Source of the DNA: Psychrobacter sp. P11F6
GTDB taxonomy: Bacteria; Pseudomonadota; Gammaproteobacteria; Pseudomonadales; Moraxellaceae
Direction of reading: 5' to 3'
Assembly: GCF_001435295.1 (NCBI RefSeq)
Contig: NZ_CM003594.1
Coordinates: 2,046,001 to 2,110,000, forward strand
DNA: 64,000 nucleotides
Shown here: positions 27,744 to 37,209 of the stretch, piece after piece
How the letters are laid out: each line of letters opens with the position of its first letter
How positions within the stretch are numbered: the first letter of the stretch is position 1
Position numbers and translations under genes: made by a program
Notes under the pieces: generated by a model
Databases searched by the model: none
Told to the model about the DNA's origin: nothing
The model's input: only the letters and a program-made list of their open reading frames with translations

Positions 27744-28277
27744 ATGGCAAAAAATGCCCTACAGGCTCAGTTATTAAAAGCAGGATTGGTGGATAGCAAA
27801 AAAGCCAAGAAAATCAGCAAGCAGACTCAGCATGCCAAGCGTACTGGTGACTCAGAAAGCATGGAAGCGAAAAAAGCGTTGGCAGAAGCCCAAGCGAAAA
27901 AACTAGAGAAAGATCAAAAGCTCAATCAAGAAAAGCAACGTATTTTAGAAGAGAAGATGCTCAAGGCTAATATCGTACAGATGATTAAGCAGCATCAGAT
28001 TGCCGATACCAATGGCGATGTTAATTATCAATTTGTCGATAATTCTAAGGTTAAAAAAATCTTTGTCACTCAAAAACTATATGACCAAATCGTCGCCGGT
28101 CATGTGGTGATTGCACGCTTAGAAGAAGGCTATGCGCTACTTCCCCGTCCGTTGGCAGATCGTATCGATGCAAAAATGGAGGGCTTCATGGTCGTGTCTA
28201 ACGATACATCAGAAGAAGTACTGGCAGAAGATGATCCTTATGCCGCTTATGTGATTCCAGATGATTTGATGTGGTAA
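27744..28277 (+). CDS. yaiL: DUF2058 protein (YaiL family)
   Basis: This 177-residue protein matches the YaiL/DUF2058 family through its whole length. The N-terminus AKNALQAQLLKAGLVDSKK is the family hallmark. It leads into a highly charged Lys/Glu/Ala-rich helix (about 20-75), then a small C-terminal domain (NYQFVDNSKVKKIFVTQ, HVVIARLEEGYALLP) and an acidic tail ending DDLMW. Family members are described as nucleoprotein or polynucleotide-associated, but the biochemical role is not settled. It has its own strong terminator. Confidence 0.88.
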   Translation: MAKNALQAQLLKAGLVDSKKAKKISKQTQHAKRTGDSESMEAKKALAEAQAKKLEKDQKLNQEKQRILEEKMLKANIVQMIKQHQIADTNGDVNYQFVDNSKVKKIFVTQKLYDQIVAGHVVIARLEEGYALLPRPLADRIDAKMEGFMVVSNDTSEEVLAEDDPYAAYVIPDDLMW

Positions 28278-28310
28278 CCGCTTAATTTCATCATACTTAT
28301 GATGTCAGCC

Positions 28311-28351
28311 AAAAGCCTTTCATGGACTGTATCAGTCCATGAAGGGCTTTT
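28311..28351 (+). terminator. Intrinsic terminator after yaiL
   Basis: A 19-bp stem, 28311-28329 with 28333-28351 and one G-T wobble, has a 3-base loop (TAT) and is followed by more T residues. It lies 33 bases past the yaiL stop codon. The rest of the gap to doxX holds only the TetR-type palindrome at 28519-28534. Confidence 0.92.
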
Positions 28352-28518
28352 TATTGTACGAAAAGCGACCACCTTTAACCAAGCATTGCTGCTTTGGTTG
28401 AAAAACGTAACGATGCTCTGGAACGTTAGCATGCTTGAGGATACGAACTTGAACAACCATTCAATAACAACTACAATGCGGTTTATTGACCTACTGAGCG
28501 TTAGTATTTTGTCTAATT

Positions 28519-28534
28519 TTGAGTAATCACTCAA
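28519..28534. promoter_or_regulatory. TetR-type operator palindrome upstream of doxX
   Basis: TTGAGTAATCACTCAA is one of five near-identical 16-bp palindromes in this window; the others precede the ahpD-like/frnE operon (three) and tetR (one). It lies 120 bases before the doxX start. Its sharing with the tetR promoter makes doxX a likely member of that repressor's regulon, although it is about 10 kb from tetR. Confidence 0.75.
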
Positions 28535-28654
28535 AATAAACACTTTATTCATGCTTACTGCCTGACAATAGTAGTCACTGCCATATATGTCATTGATTAG
28601 ACTTGCCAAGCTCTTTTGCACTCACTTTTAACGCTTATTAAGAAGAAATAACTT

Positions 28655-29059
28655 ATGCCAAAACATCTCCCTCTTTCACTGTTATTGCTTCGACTGGGTA
28701 TTTTCATTGTTTTTTTAGTCTGGACTTTAGATAAGCTGATTAATCCTGATCATGCCGCAGGCGTCTTTTCTAGTTTTTATGGTTTTGAAAGTATAGGCGA
28801 CACCGTATTCTATGTCATTGGCGCGGCTCAATTCATCCTCATTCTATTGTTTGTCACAGGATTATTCAAAACTTGGACTTACGGCATCATCTTGCTACTT
28901 CATGCGATTTCGACGTTCTCAACCTTCGGCTTATACCTCAAGCCTTTTGATAACTTGTTGTTCTTTGCAGCATGGCCGATGTTGGCTGCGTGTTTGGCGC
29001 TTTTCTTAATGAAAGATTGGGATACCTTAACCTTGGGCAAAAAAGTTTCTTTAGCCTAA
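28655..29059 (+). CDS. DoxX-family membrane protein
   Basis: This 134-residue inner-membrane protein has four hydrophobic segments and a DoxX-like pattern (LLLRLGIFIVFLVWTLDKL near the start, AQFILILLFVTGLFKTW in the middle). DoxX-family proteins are linked to thiol homeostasis, oxidative stress or quinone-related oxidases; their exact activity is unclear. Its promoter carries the same 16-bp palindrome as tetR and the ahpD-like/frnE operon, which fits a thiol or electrophile stress role (inference). It stands alone between a strong upstream terminator and the TVP38-fusion gene 260 bases downstream. Confidence 0.8.
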   Translation: MPKHLPLSLLLLRLGIFIVFLVWTLDKLINPDHAAGVFSSFYGFESIGDTVFYVIGAAQFILILLFVTGLFKTWTYGIILLLHAISTFSTFGLYLKPFDNLLFFAAWPMLAACLALFLMKDWDTLTLGKKVSLA

Positions 29060-29319
29060 ACATCAGTCATGTTTATCGTTAGATTGGGCTGGGTTGAACA
29101 TGCAAAAATATAAATACTAGCCTCCGAAACTCAAGCCCTATACTATGAAGACTACTAAGTTAGCTGTTTTATTGTATAAAAATGCACAAACCATGCAAAA
29201 AACTTAACGCAATTATCGTTACCACTAACTTGTCATTACCACTAACATGGTCAAGGTTCTTAATCATAAAAGAATGACGATGACTTTAGCCTTCGCTCTA
29301 CTACTTAGCCGGATATTTT

Positions 29320-31506
29320 ATGATTAAAAGAATATTGTTAATACTGTTAATATTAATATTAGCAGCAAGCTTTTTCTACTTTGACCTCAATCAATTATTG
29401 ACGCTTGACGGCTTAAAAGGGTCGATGGCGCAATTTAACGACTATAAAACGCAATCACCATTATTGATTATCGGTGGATTCTTTTTGCTATATGTCGTCG
29501 TCACCGCATTATCCTTACCGGGTGCCGCTATCCTAACCTTGGCAGCTGGCGCATTATTTGGTTTATGGCAAGGGTTATTGGTCGCCTCATTTGCCTCCAG
29601 TATTGGTGCGACACTCGCCTTTTTAACCTCACGTTATTTACTGCGTGATACGATTAAACAGCGCTTTCCTGAGCGCTTAACAGCCATTGACGCTGGCGTT
29701 GAAAAAGAAGGCGGATTTTACTTATTCACCCTACGCTTAGTGCCGATATTTCCTTTCTTTTTAATTAACCTATTGATGGGTGTCACCGCGATTAAAGCGA
29801 GGACATTCTATTGGGTAAGCCAAATCGGTATGCTCGCGGGCACTTTTGTATTCGTTAATGCCGGTACACAACTGGCGCAAATTGACAGTTTGTCGGGGAT
29901 TTTATCGTTTAATTTAATCGTCTCATTTGCGTTGTTAGGTTTTTTCCCATTAATAGCAAAAGGGATATTAAATATGCTAAAAAAACGCCGCGTCTATAAA
30001 AACTACAGCAAACCTAAAAAATTCGACCGTAATATGATTGTGATTGGCGCTGGTGCTGGCGGGCTAGTCACTAGCTATATCGCGGCGACCGTCCGAGCAA
30101 AAGTGACCTTAATCGAAGCGGGTGAAATGGGTGGCGACTGTTTAAACTATGGCTGTGTACCCAGTAAAGCCCTGATTAAAAGCGCAAAAGTCGCAGAACA
30201 AATGCGCAATGGTGAGCGTTATGGCTTGGAAAATACACCACCAGAGTTCTCATTCAAAAACGTTATGACACGCATCCATAAAGTCATCGCTGACATCGCG
30301 CCAAATGACAGCGTCGAGCGCTATACAGACTTGGGTGTCGAAGTATTAAAAGGCTATGCCAAATTCATCGACCCGTGGACAGTAGAGATTGCGTTAAACG
30401 ATGGCGGCACGCAAACACTCACCGCACGTTCCATCGTTATCGCTACTGGTGCGCGCCCATTTATCCCAGACTTACCTGGTTTAGAAGAAACCGGCTATGT
30501 GACTAGCGACACCATATGGAATAAATTTACCGAATTAGAAGAAGCGCCGAAAAAGCTGGTGGTACTTGGCGGCGGACCAATTGGCTCTGAGCTGGCACAA
30601 GCTTTTGCACGCTTAGGCTCTAATGTGATTCAAATCGAAAGAGGCGCGCGTCTTATGAAAAAAGAAGACGTGGAAGTCTCAGAATTTGCGCAGAAAGTCC
30701 TCGTTGAGAGCGGCGTAAATGTCTTAACCTCGCATCAAGCGATTCGCTGCGAAACTCGCGATGGTAAAAAGTTCATTATCGTTGAAGCGCAAGGCGACAG
30801 TACCATTAAGCAAGACCGTCAAAACAAGCAAGAAATCGCTATTGAATATGACGAATTGCTTTGTGCCGTTGGACGCAGTGCCCGCTTAGAAGGATATGGT
30901 CTTGAAGATTTGGGCATCGAAACGGAGCGTACGATTGATACCGATGACTATTTAGAAACCCTTTACCCTAATATCTACGCCGCAGGTGATGTCGTCGGCC
31001 CTTATCAATTTACTCATGTGGCTTCCCATCAGGCATGGTACGCTGCCGTAAACGGTTTATTTGGACATTTAAAGAAGTTTAAAGTAGATTACCGCGTGAT
31101 TCCGTGGACAACCTTTATCGATCCAGAAGTCGCACGCGTGGGCTTAAATGAGCAAGAGGCTATCGAAAAAGGTATCGATTTTGAGATTACCCGCTACGAC
31201 TTTAAAGATTTAGATCGCGCGGTGACGGAAAGCGCCAACGATGGCTTTATCAAAGTCATTACCCCTAAAGGCAAAGATAAAATACTTGGCGTGACCATCG
31301 TCGCTGAACATGCTGGGGATTTAATGCCAGAATTTATACTGGCGATGAAGCACGGTTTAGGGCTGAACAAAATACTCGGCACTATCCATATGTATCCAAC
31401 GTGGGCAGAGGCTAATAAGTACGCTGCTGGTGAATGGAAACGTAATCATGCGCCCGAAACGGTATTAAACTGGCTTGAGAAATACCATACATGGCGTCGA
31501 GGTTAG
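29320..31506 (+). CDS. TVP38/TMEM64 membrane domain fused to a pyridine nucleotide-disulfide oxidoreductase
   Basis: This 728-residue fusion has two parts. Residues 1-220 form a TVP38/TMEM64 (DedA-like) membrane domain with several helices (LSLPGAAILTLAAGALFG, LRLVPIFPFFLINLLMG). From 238 a class I flavoprotein disulfide reductase follows: FAD fold GAGAGG at 243-248, redox pair in GGDCLNYGCVPSK (Cys274, Cys279), NAD(P)H fold VLGGGPIGSELAQAFARLGS, FAD motif YAAGDVVG and the dimer-interface motif HMYPTWAEA. It lacks the metal-binding N-terminal domain and C-terminal Cys pair of mercuric reductase. The same fusion is known in other proteobacteria; its substrate is unknown. A membrane-attached dithiol reductase is the natural reading. 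The ynjB gene starts 51 bases later. Confidence 0.9.
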   Translation: MIKRILLILLILILAASFFYFDLNQLLTLDGLKGSMAQFNDYKTQSPLLIIGGFFLLYVVVTALSLPGAAILTLAAGALFGLWQGLLVASFASSIGATLAFLTSRYLLRDTIKQRFPERLTAIDAGVEKEGGFYLFTLRLVPIFPFFLINLLMGVTAIKARTFYWVSQIGMLAGTFVFVNAGTQLAQIDSLSGILSFNLIVSFALLGFFPLIAKGILNMLKKRRVYKNYSKPKKFDRNMIVIGAGAGGLVTSYIAATVRAKVTLIEAGEMGGDCLNYGCVPSKALIKSAKVAEQMRNGERYGLENTPPEFSFKNVMTRIHKVIADIAPNDSVERYTDLGVEVLKGYAKFIDPWTVEIALNDGGTQTLTARSIVIATGARPFIPDLPGLEETGYVTSDTIWNKFTELEEAPKKLVVLGGGPIGSELAQAFARLGSNVIQIERGARLMKKEDVEVSEFAQKVLVESGVNVLTSHQAIRCETRDGKKFIIVEAQGDSTIKQDRQNKQEIAIEYDELLCAVGRSARLEGYGLEDLGIETERTIDTDDYLETLYPNIYAAGDVVGPYQFTHVASHQAWYAAVNGLFGHLKKFKVDYRVIPWTTFIDPEVARVGLNEQEAIEKGIDFEITRYDFKDLDRAVTESANDGFIKVITPKGKDKILGVTIVAEHAGDLMPEFILAMKHGLGLNKILGTIHMYPTWAEANKYAAGEWKRNHAPETVLNWLEKYHTWRRG

Positions 31507-31557
31507 CTGGGTTTTTATTCACTGCGCTAAAAACATATCATCATAACGGAAACTTAA

Positions 31558-32865
31558 ATGTACGTTATCAAATCTCTGCCCGCTTTGACCGCGTTAAAAA
31601 ACCTAAGCCGCTATAGTGCCTATGCTATGGTGCTTAGCATTTGTGTTGGTATATCAGCAAGCACTGCCTCACCCACTACTGGTAACCTTAATCAAAATTT
31701 ATCATCTTGGCAGCAAATAGAGGCGCAAGGTAGCAATCAAGACGTCTACTTTTATGCATGGGGCGGTGACCCGCAGATCAACGCCTATCTACAGTGGGCA
31801 GCCGAACAAGTCGATGATAAATATAATATTAATTTAGTTCATGTGAAATTGAGCGACACCAGTGAAGCCGTTAGCCGTGTACTTGCAGAAAAATCCGCCA
31901 ACAACAATGATAGAGGCAGCGTGGATCTCATCTGGATAAATGGTGCCAACTTTGCCACCATGAGTGAGAATTCGTTACTACTGAAACAATGGGCGAACAA
32001 ACTCCCTAACTTTGCCTTGACCGATCCAAAGAACAATCCTACGGTTAACTTTGATTTTGGTGTGCCGACCAATGGCATGGAAGCGCCATGGGGACAAGCT
32101 TCGTTGACTTTTTATTACGACAGTTTATCAACGAATAAGCCACCAGCCACTTTAAATCAGCTGATTAATTGGACCGCGCAAAATCCTGGGCGCTTTAGCT
32201 ATCCAAAGCCGCCTGACTTTTTAGGCATGAGCTTTTTAAAATATACCTTAGTCATGCTACACGAGCAACATGATGCTAAGACAGGCAAAAATATCAAGGC
32301 ACAGCTCAACCTGCCAGCCACTGAGCAAAATACAGATATTATATTAGCTCCTTTATGGACGTTTTTAGATGATTTGCATCCCACTCTATGGCGCAAGGGT
32401 GAGCAATTTGTGCAAACGGGCGCGCACATGCGGCGTTTGGTCGATGATACCGAGCTGAGTTTGGCCTTTACTTTTTCTGCACCTGAAGTACCCGCGGCCG
32501 TGCAGCGTTATGACTTACCCGAGAGCATTCGTAGCTATGCAATGAGTGATGGCAGTTTAAGTAACACCCATTTTGTGACCATTCCTTATAATGCCAGCCA
32601 TCCGCAAGCTGCGCAGCTAGTAGCAAACTTTTTAATGAGCCCAGAAGCACAGGCCAAAAAGCAAACCCCTGATATATGGGGTGATAAAACCGTACTCGTT
32701 CCCTCTACGCTCAATCCTGAACAACAAGCGCTATTTAAAGAAAATAAACCACACCCTAGCGCCCTGCCCTTTGATAGCATCAAACGTACCGTGAGTGAAC
32801 CACATCCAAGCTGGGTTGATGCCATTATGCAAGGCTGGCAAGCGCGTTATGGGGTTAGCCCATGA
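31558..32865 (+). CDS. ynjB: ABC transporter substrate-binding protein (YnjB family)
   Basis: This 435-residue protein has a signal peptide with its hydrophobic core at about 22-36 (AMVLSICVGISAST) and a solute-binding fold. It begins VYFYAWGGDPQINAYLQW and contains DLIWINGANFATM, which match the YnjB group. The ligand is not established for this family, so no substrate is claimed. Its stop overlaps the permease start by four bases (ATGA at 32862), showing translational coupling. Binding protein, fused permease and ATPase appear in the same order as E. coli ynjBCD. Confidence 0.88.
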   Translation: MYVIKSLPALTALKNLSRYSAYAMVLSICVGISASTASPTTGNLNQNLSSWQQIEAQGSNQDVYFYAWGGDPQINAYLQWAAEQVDDKYNINLVHVKLSDTSEAVSRVLAEKSANNNDRGSVDLIWINGANFATMSENSLLLKQWANKLPNFALTDPKNNPTVNFDFGVPTNGMEAPWGQASLTFYYDSLSTNKPPATLNQLINWTAQNPGRFSYPKPPDFLGMSFLKYTLVMLHEQHDAKTGKNIKAQLNLPATEQNTDIILAPLWTFLDDLHPTLWRKGEQFVQTGAHMRRLVDDTELSLAFTFSAPEVPAAVQRYDLPESIRSYAMSDGSLSNTHFVTIPYNASHPQAAQLVANFLMSPEAQAKKQTPDIWGDKTVLVPSTLNPEQQALFKENKPHPSALPFDSIKRTVSEPHPSWVDAIMQGWQARYGVSP

Positions 32866-34649
32866 GTAAAAATACTAATAATAAAACGGCAAAGGAAAAA
32901 GTCCATTCTGCAACAATTACTGGCATAACCTCGCCTTATAAAACAGATCTATTTACGCGTATCGTCTCCTTGAGTCCGACATTTTTACTGCTGCTACTGA
33001 TATTACCGGTACTCGGTGGTTTGGTTTGCGTGCTGTTGCCTGCCTTTAGCTGGGTGCCTGCACTTGAGCAAACGACTGTTAGTCTACAAGGCTTTCATGA
33101 TCTTTGGCAGACGCCTGGTCTTACTCAAATGGTCGCTTTAAGTATCGCTACTGGATTAATCAGCACGCTACTCGCTTTTGTCATGACCTTAATGATTTTG
33201 GCGGCTTTTTTTAATAGCCTTTGGCTGACCCGTATTGAGCGTTTACTGAGTCCAATCTTGGTCATTCCTCATGCAGCAGCAGCCATTGCGGTTGGTTTTT
33301 TAATTGCGCCTTCTGGTATGTTTTCACGCTTCATCTCACCATGGCTAAGCGGCTGGGAATTGGCTCCAGACGGTATATTTCCACATGATCCCTACGGTAT
33401 CAGTATTATCTTTGGTTTAACGTTGAAAGAGCTGCCATTTTTATTACTCATGGCACTAGGCGCTTTGGCGCAACCAGAGCTTGGTAAAAAGCTACGTCAG
33501 CAGTATAAAGTCGCGCTAAATCTCGGCTATTACCCCATTACTGCCTTTTTTAAAGCGGTACTTCCTGTCCTCTATCCTTTTTTACGTTTGCCTATCTTAG
33601 CCGTGCTTGCCTATGCCAGTGCCAGCGTAGAGATGCCATTAATACTCGGTCCAAACACGCCGCCAACGCTTGCGGTTACTATCATGCAATGGTTTAACGA
33701 TGTTGATTTAAACTTGCGTATAAAAGCCTCGGCAGGCGCGTTGTTACAGCTCGCTTTGACGGGTGGTTTAATCGCCTTGTGGCTAGGCGCTGAGAGAATC
33801 CTTAAAACGTGTTTTAATGGTACGTTGATAAACGGCAAGCGCAACTATGCCGATGCACTGTGGCAAAAAATCACCGCAGCGTTGACCACTGTGGTGATTG
33901 GCTTTATTTTGCTGGCGCTCATTGGTCTGGTAATGTGGTCAGTGGCTGGTTTTTGGCGTTTCCCAGCTGTATTGCCAGAGCAGTTAGTGTTATTACATTT
34001 TCAAAGCGCCTTTACGCAAATGGGTACGCCGCTATTTAATACCATTACAATCGGTATCGTGAGTACCCTATTTGCTATTGTGCTGACATTGTTATGTTTA
34101 GAAGCGGAGCAATTAAGTAAAAAACCACTCTCGACATTTACCAGTTTCATTATCTATTTGCCGCTGTTAGTGCCGAGCATTGCTTTTTTATTTGGCTTAG
34201 TATGGCTACAGCAACTGGTGAATAACCAAACGGCATTTTTTAATGTGGCATTTACCCATCTGCTCTTTGTGCTGCCCTATGTGTTTTTATCGCTTGCTAG
34301 CAGTTATCGACGTCTAGACCCTCGTTTTGCTCATGTAGCGGCAAGCCTTGGTGCAACTCCTGCTAGAGTATTTTTGCAGGTGAAATTACCACAACTGTTT
34401 GCGCCGATTTTGATTGCCATTGCTCTTGGTCTGGCGATTAGCTTTGGTCAATATTTACCGACATTATTAGCAGGTGGCGGACGTATCGCCACCATCACCA
34501 CAGAAGCCGTAACCCTCGCTAATGGTGCCAGTAGACGCACCAGTGCGGTGTATGCCATCATCCAAATGGCGCTACCGTTAATTGGGTTTATATTGGCGTG
34601 GGTATTGCCAAAGTACTTCTTTAAAAGTGGTAAAAATAGTAGCCGTTAA
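32862..34649 (+). CDS. ynjC: ABC transporter permease, fused double unit (YnjC family)
   Basis: This 595-residue inner-membrane permease is a tandem fusion of two binding-protein-dependent permease units (residues about 30-320 and 340-590), with about twelve helices in all. EAA-type cytoplasmic loops occur in each half: LNLGYYPITAFFKAVLP in the first and AASLGATPARVFLQVKLP in the second. Having both units in one chain matches YnjC and the ThiP/FbpB-like fused permeases. It is longer than E. coli YnjC as remembered, mainly because of a polar N-terminus. It is translationally coupled to ynjB; the ATPase gene follows after 99 bases. Confidence 0.9.
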   Translation: MSKNTNNKTAKEKVHSATITGITSPYKTDLFTRIVSLSPTFLLLLLILPVLGGLVCVLLPAFSWVPALEQTTVSLQGFHDLWQTPGLTQMVALSIATGLISTLLAFVMTLMILAAFFNSLWLTRIERLLSPILVIPHAAAAIAVGFLIAPSGMFSRFISPWLSGWELAPDGIFPHDPYGISIIFGLTLKELPFLLLMALGALAQPELGKKLRQQYKVALNLGYYPITAFFKAVLPVLYPFLRLPILAVLAYASASVEMPLILGPNTPPTLAVTIMQWFNDVDLNLRIKASAGALLQLALTGGLIALWLGAERILKTCFNGTLINGKRNYADALWQKITAALTTVVIGFILLALIGLVMWSVAGFWRFPAVLPEQLVLLHFQSAFTQMGTPLFNTITIGIVSTLFAIVLTLLCLEAEQLSKKPLSTFTSFIIYLPLLVPSIAFLFGLVWLQQLVNNQTAFFNVAFTHLLFVLPYVFLSLASSYRRLDPRFAHVAASLGATPARVFLQVKLPQLFAPILIAIALGLAISFGQYLPTLLAGGGRIATITTEAVTLANGASRRTSAVYAIIQMALPLIGFILAWVLPKYFFKSGKNSSR

Positions 34650-34748
34650 AACGTTTTTTAAAATATATTCGTTTTGAAGAGCACTGATTCTAAATAGCAC
34701 TAATTTTGAAAAACAACTCACTATAAAAACGCAGATAAAGGGCTCTTG

Positions 34749-35405
34749 ATGCAATCCTCTTTACAGATAAAAAACTTGCAGTTATATCGACAAGGCGAGC
34801 TATTACTGAGCCTAGATGAGCAGATTACTGGTGGTGAAATATTGACTGTCATGGGCCCATCTGGCAGTGGTAAATCGAGCTTGTTGAACTGGCTAACAGG
34901 TATATTGCCAAACGGTTTTACCGCTACTGGTGACATCTGGTTAAATGATGAAAATGTAAGCCATCTGCCTACGCATCTGTGTCATATTGGGGTACTGTAT
35001 CAAGATGCCCTACTGTTTTCGCATTTATCGGTCGCAGGTAATATTGCGTTTGCGATGCCTCAAGACAATAAAAATAGCGCTGAGAAGCTCAATAAAAAAC
35101 AGCGCCGTGAAAAAATAGAGCAGGCACTTGAACAAGTTGGTTTAGCAGGCATGGGAAATCGCCATCCTGACAATTTATCAGGCGGACAACAAGCACGCGT
35201 GGCGCTACTGCGAACCTTGCTCAGCGCACCAAAAGCGATACTACTCGATGAGCCTTTTAGCAAGCTTGATACCCAACTTCGAGTAGATACGCGGCAACTG
35301 GTGTTTGAGCAAATCCGCACTCATAAACTTCCCGCCATCATGGTCACCCACGATTATAGCGATGCTGAAGCCGCAAACGGTAAAGTCATTCATTTAGAAC
35401 TGTAG
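34749..35405 (+). CDS. ynjD: ABC transporter ATPase (YnjD family)
   Basis: This is a 218-residue cytoplasmic ATPase with Walker A GPSGSGKSS, Q-loop near VLYQDALLFSHLSV, signature LSGGQQARVAL, Walker B AILLDEPFSKLD and H-loop MVTHDYSDA. It should energise the YnjBC importer. A TTG at 34746 is also in frame, but the ribosome site AAAGGG lies too close to it. The ATG at 34749, six bases from the site, is preferred. It completes a binding protein-permease-ATPase set. The CDP-alcohol phosphatidyltransferase gene follows after 64 bases in the same direction. Confidence 0.92.
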   Translation: MQSSLQIKNLQLYRQGELLLSLDEQITGGEILTVMGPSGSGKSSLLNWLTGILPNGFTATGDIWLNDENVSHLPTHLCHIGVLYQDALLFSHLSVAGNIAFAMPQDNKNSAEKLNKKQRREKIEQALEQVGLAGMGNRHPDNLSGGQQARVALLRTLLSAPKAILLDEPFSKLDTQLRVDTRQLVFEQIRTHKLPAIMVTHDYSDAEAANGKVIHLEL

Positions 35406-35469
35406 TTTTAGAGTTCTAGTTTTATACATAAAATCTTAAACGTCAAAGCGAAATACAAAAGGCAAGCGC

Positions 35470-36111
35470 ATGCTAGATAAATTTCTTACGCCCATGATTA
35501 AGCCGATACTAAGCCCTGTCGTCGTTGTCTTGCATAAACGCGGTATTACGGCTGATCAACTCACGGTGGCAGGCTTTTTAATCGGTATATTAGCGGTGCC
35601 GTTACTCGCGTTTGAGCTTTGGTATGGCGCACTGGCAGCCATTGCATTAAATCGTATTTTTGATGGTCTTGATGGCGCTTTAGCCCGTTATGCAAAGCAA
35701 AGCTCAAGCGCAGGCGGCTACTTAGATATTACGCTCGACTTTTTATTTTATGCCGCCATCCCGCTGGGTTTTATCTTGGCAAATCCTGAACAGAATGCCA
35801 TTGCTGGCGCTTTATTACTCGCGACCTTTATTGGCACAGGCTCTAGCTTTTTAGCGTTTGCCATTGCTGCGGAAAAGTTTAAACTGGATAAACCACAGTT
35901 TAAATATAAAAGCTTTTATTATTTGAACGGTTTGACGGAAGGCACCGAAACCATTGCGCTGTTTGTCGCCCTTTGCCTTTGGCCGCAGCACTTTGTACTA
36001 CTCGCAGGTATTTTTGCAACGGCCTGCGCGATTACGATTTTTACCCGTATCCATAGTGGCTATCATACCCTGAAGCAGTTAGAGACTGATACCATAGTCG
36101 GTTCAAAATAA
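35470..36111 (+). CDS. CDP-alcohol phosphatidyltransferase family protein (YnjF-like)
   Basis: This 213-residue inner-membrane enzyme is predicted to transfer a phosphatidyl (or similar) group from a CDP-alcohol to an alcohol acceptor. The complete catalytic signature is present: D-G-L-D-G-A-L-A-R, then eleven residues later G-x3-D-x3-D (GYLDITLDF), plus about five membrane segments. E. coli has a member of this family (ynjF) in the same ynj neighbourhood, so the linkage is conserved. The acceptor alcohol is unknown. It lies between ynjD and a sterol-desaturase-type hydroxylase gene. Confidence 0.88.
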   Translation: MLDKFLTPMIKPILSPVVVVLHKRGITADQLTVAGFLIGILAVPLLAFELWYGALAAIALNRIFDGLDGALARYAKQSSSAGGYLDITLDFLFYAAIPLGFILANPEQNAIAGALLLATFIGTGSSFLAFAIAAEKFKLDKPQFKYKSFYYLNGLTEGTETIALFVALCLWPQHFVLLAGIFATACAITIFTRIHSGYHTLKQLETDTIVGSK

Positions 36112-36161
36112 AAAAATATGGTCACAATATCCTGCTGGTTTAAACCCTCAAGAGGTAAGTA

Positions 36162-36971
36162 ATGACTAACGAAGTATGGTGGCGGCTTGGGTTCTTTTTA
36201 AGCATTTTAGTGATTATGATGCTGATAGAATGGCTCATGCCTGCACGTCAAGCACCGATCAAAAGCAGCAAACGCTGGTTCGCTAACTTTGGCTTGGTTT
36301 TTATCTCGTCAGTTATTGCTCGTCTAGCGGTGCCTGTCGGTCTAACGGCTGTGGCGCTGTATAATCAGCAGCATGGGATTGGTCTATTTAATATTATCGA
36401 TTTGCCAAGTATTGTCGTCGTCATACTAAGCTTGATATTGCTCGACATCATCATTTACTGGCAGCATCGATTATTTCACCGCGTACCTATGCTATGGCGT
36501 TTGCATAAAGTCCATCACGCTGATGCACATGTCGATGCCAGTACAGGGCTTAGATTTCATCCCATTGAAATCGTTTTAAGCATTCTAGTGAAGCTCATTG
36601 CCGTCAGCTTATTGGGTATTCCTGCCATCGCCGTATTGATATTTGAGATTGCGTTAAATGGCCTAGCAATATTTAACCATGCCAATATTCGCCTGCCACC
36701 TGCGCTTGAAAAACCGCTGCGCTTAATATTGATGACGCAGATTTTGCACCGTATTCATCACAGCCAACGCGTTAGTGAGACCAACTCAAACTATGGCTTT
36801 AGTGTCATCTGGTGGGATTGGATTTTTGGTAGTTATAAGGGTAAAGTAAAGCAGTCTGATAATGAGCTAGATATTGGGCTAAAAGAATACCCAGCAGCCA
36901 AACAAAATGCCTCGCTATGGGGATTGTTAACCATGCCATTTAGCAATGACTTGGTTAAGAAAAATAAATAA
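36162..36971 (+). CDS. Fatty acid hydroxylase / sterol desaturase family protein
   Basis: This 269-residue membrane enzyme has the three His clusters of the di-iron hydroxylase superfamily: HRLFH (near 103), HKVHH (near 115) and HRIHH (near 196), with further His residues between. About four hydrophobic segments surround them. Such enzymes hydroxylate or desaturate lipids at a membrane-embedded di-iron site. It begins 50 bases after the CDP-alcohol phosphatidyltransferase gene in the same direction; the pair may modify one lipid (inference). No substrate can be given. AGAGGT precedes the ATG. Confidence 0.9.
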   Translation: MTNEVWWRLGFFLSILVIMMLIEWLMPARQAPIKSSKRWFANFGLVFISSVIARLAVPVGLTAVALYNQQHGIGLFNIIDLPSIVVVILSLILLDIIIYWQHRLFHRVPMLWRLHKVHHADAHVDASTGLRFHPIEIVLSILVKLIAVSLLGIPAIAVLIFEIALNGLAIFNHANIRLPPALEKPLRLILMTQILHRIHHSQRVSETNSNYGFSVIWWDWIFGSYKGKVKQSDNELDIGLKEYPAAKQNASLWGLLTMPFSNDLVKKNK

Positions 36972-37020
36972 CTGTCGTGATGCCGCCTAGCTTTGAATGT
37001 AAGTCAAAGTTACAAACAAC

Positions 37021-37059
37021 TTGAGCATTCACTCAAATATTATTTGAACGATTGCTCAA
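37021..37059. promoter_or_regulatory. Two adjacent TetR-type operator palindromes before the ahpD-like/frnE operon
   Basis: TTGAGCATTCACTCAA (37021-37036) and TTGAACGATTGCTCAA (37044-37059) have starts 23 bases apart, about two helical turns. A weaker related stretch, TTGAGCGACTCA, lies at 37084-37095. These match the palindromes before doxX and tetR and are the probable binding sites of the TetR protein at 38639-39250. Confidence 0.8.
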
Positions 37060-37115
37060 AATGGATTATAGTGGCTGCAGTTGTTGAGCGACTCACGAAA
37101 ATCTCACTTATAAAA

Positions 37116-37131
37116 TTGAGTATTCACTCAA
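37116..37131. promoter_or_regulatory. Third TetR-type operator palindrome before the ahpD-like gene
   Basis: TTGAGTATTCACTCAA differs at one base from the first palindrome of this promoter region. It lies 78 bases before the ahpD-like start codon, where repressor binding could block the promoter. Confidence 0.8.
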
Positions 37132-37209
37132 CTATATAATAGGTTCTCAAGTCGCTTCTACACACTTACTTTTACAACAATTCACTAATAATGATTAAAA
37201 GGTTTTAAT

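Noticed and set aside
28247..28621. 124-codon leftward open frame between yaiL and doxX
   Set aside because: It overlaps the yaiL terminator and the TetR-type palindrome and has no family features.
29320..31506. Call of the oxidoreductase fusion as mercuric reductase
   Set aside because: It lacks the heavy-metal-binding N-terminal domain, the C-terminal Cys pair and any mer neighbour; the N-terminal part is a TVP38 membrane domain.
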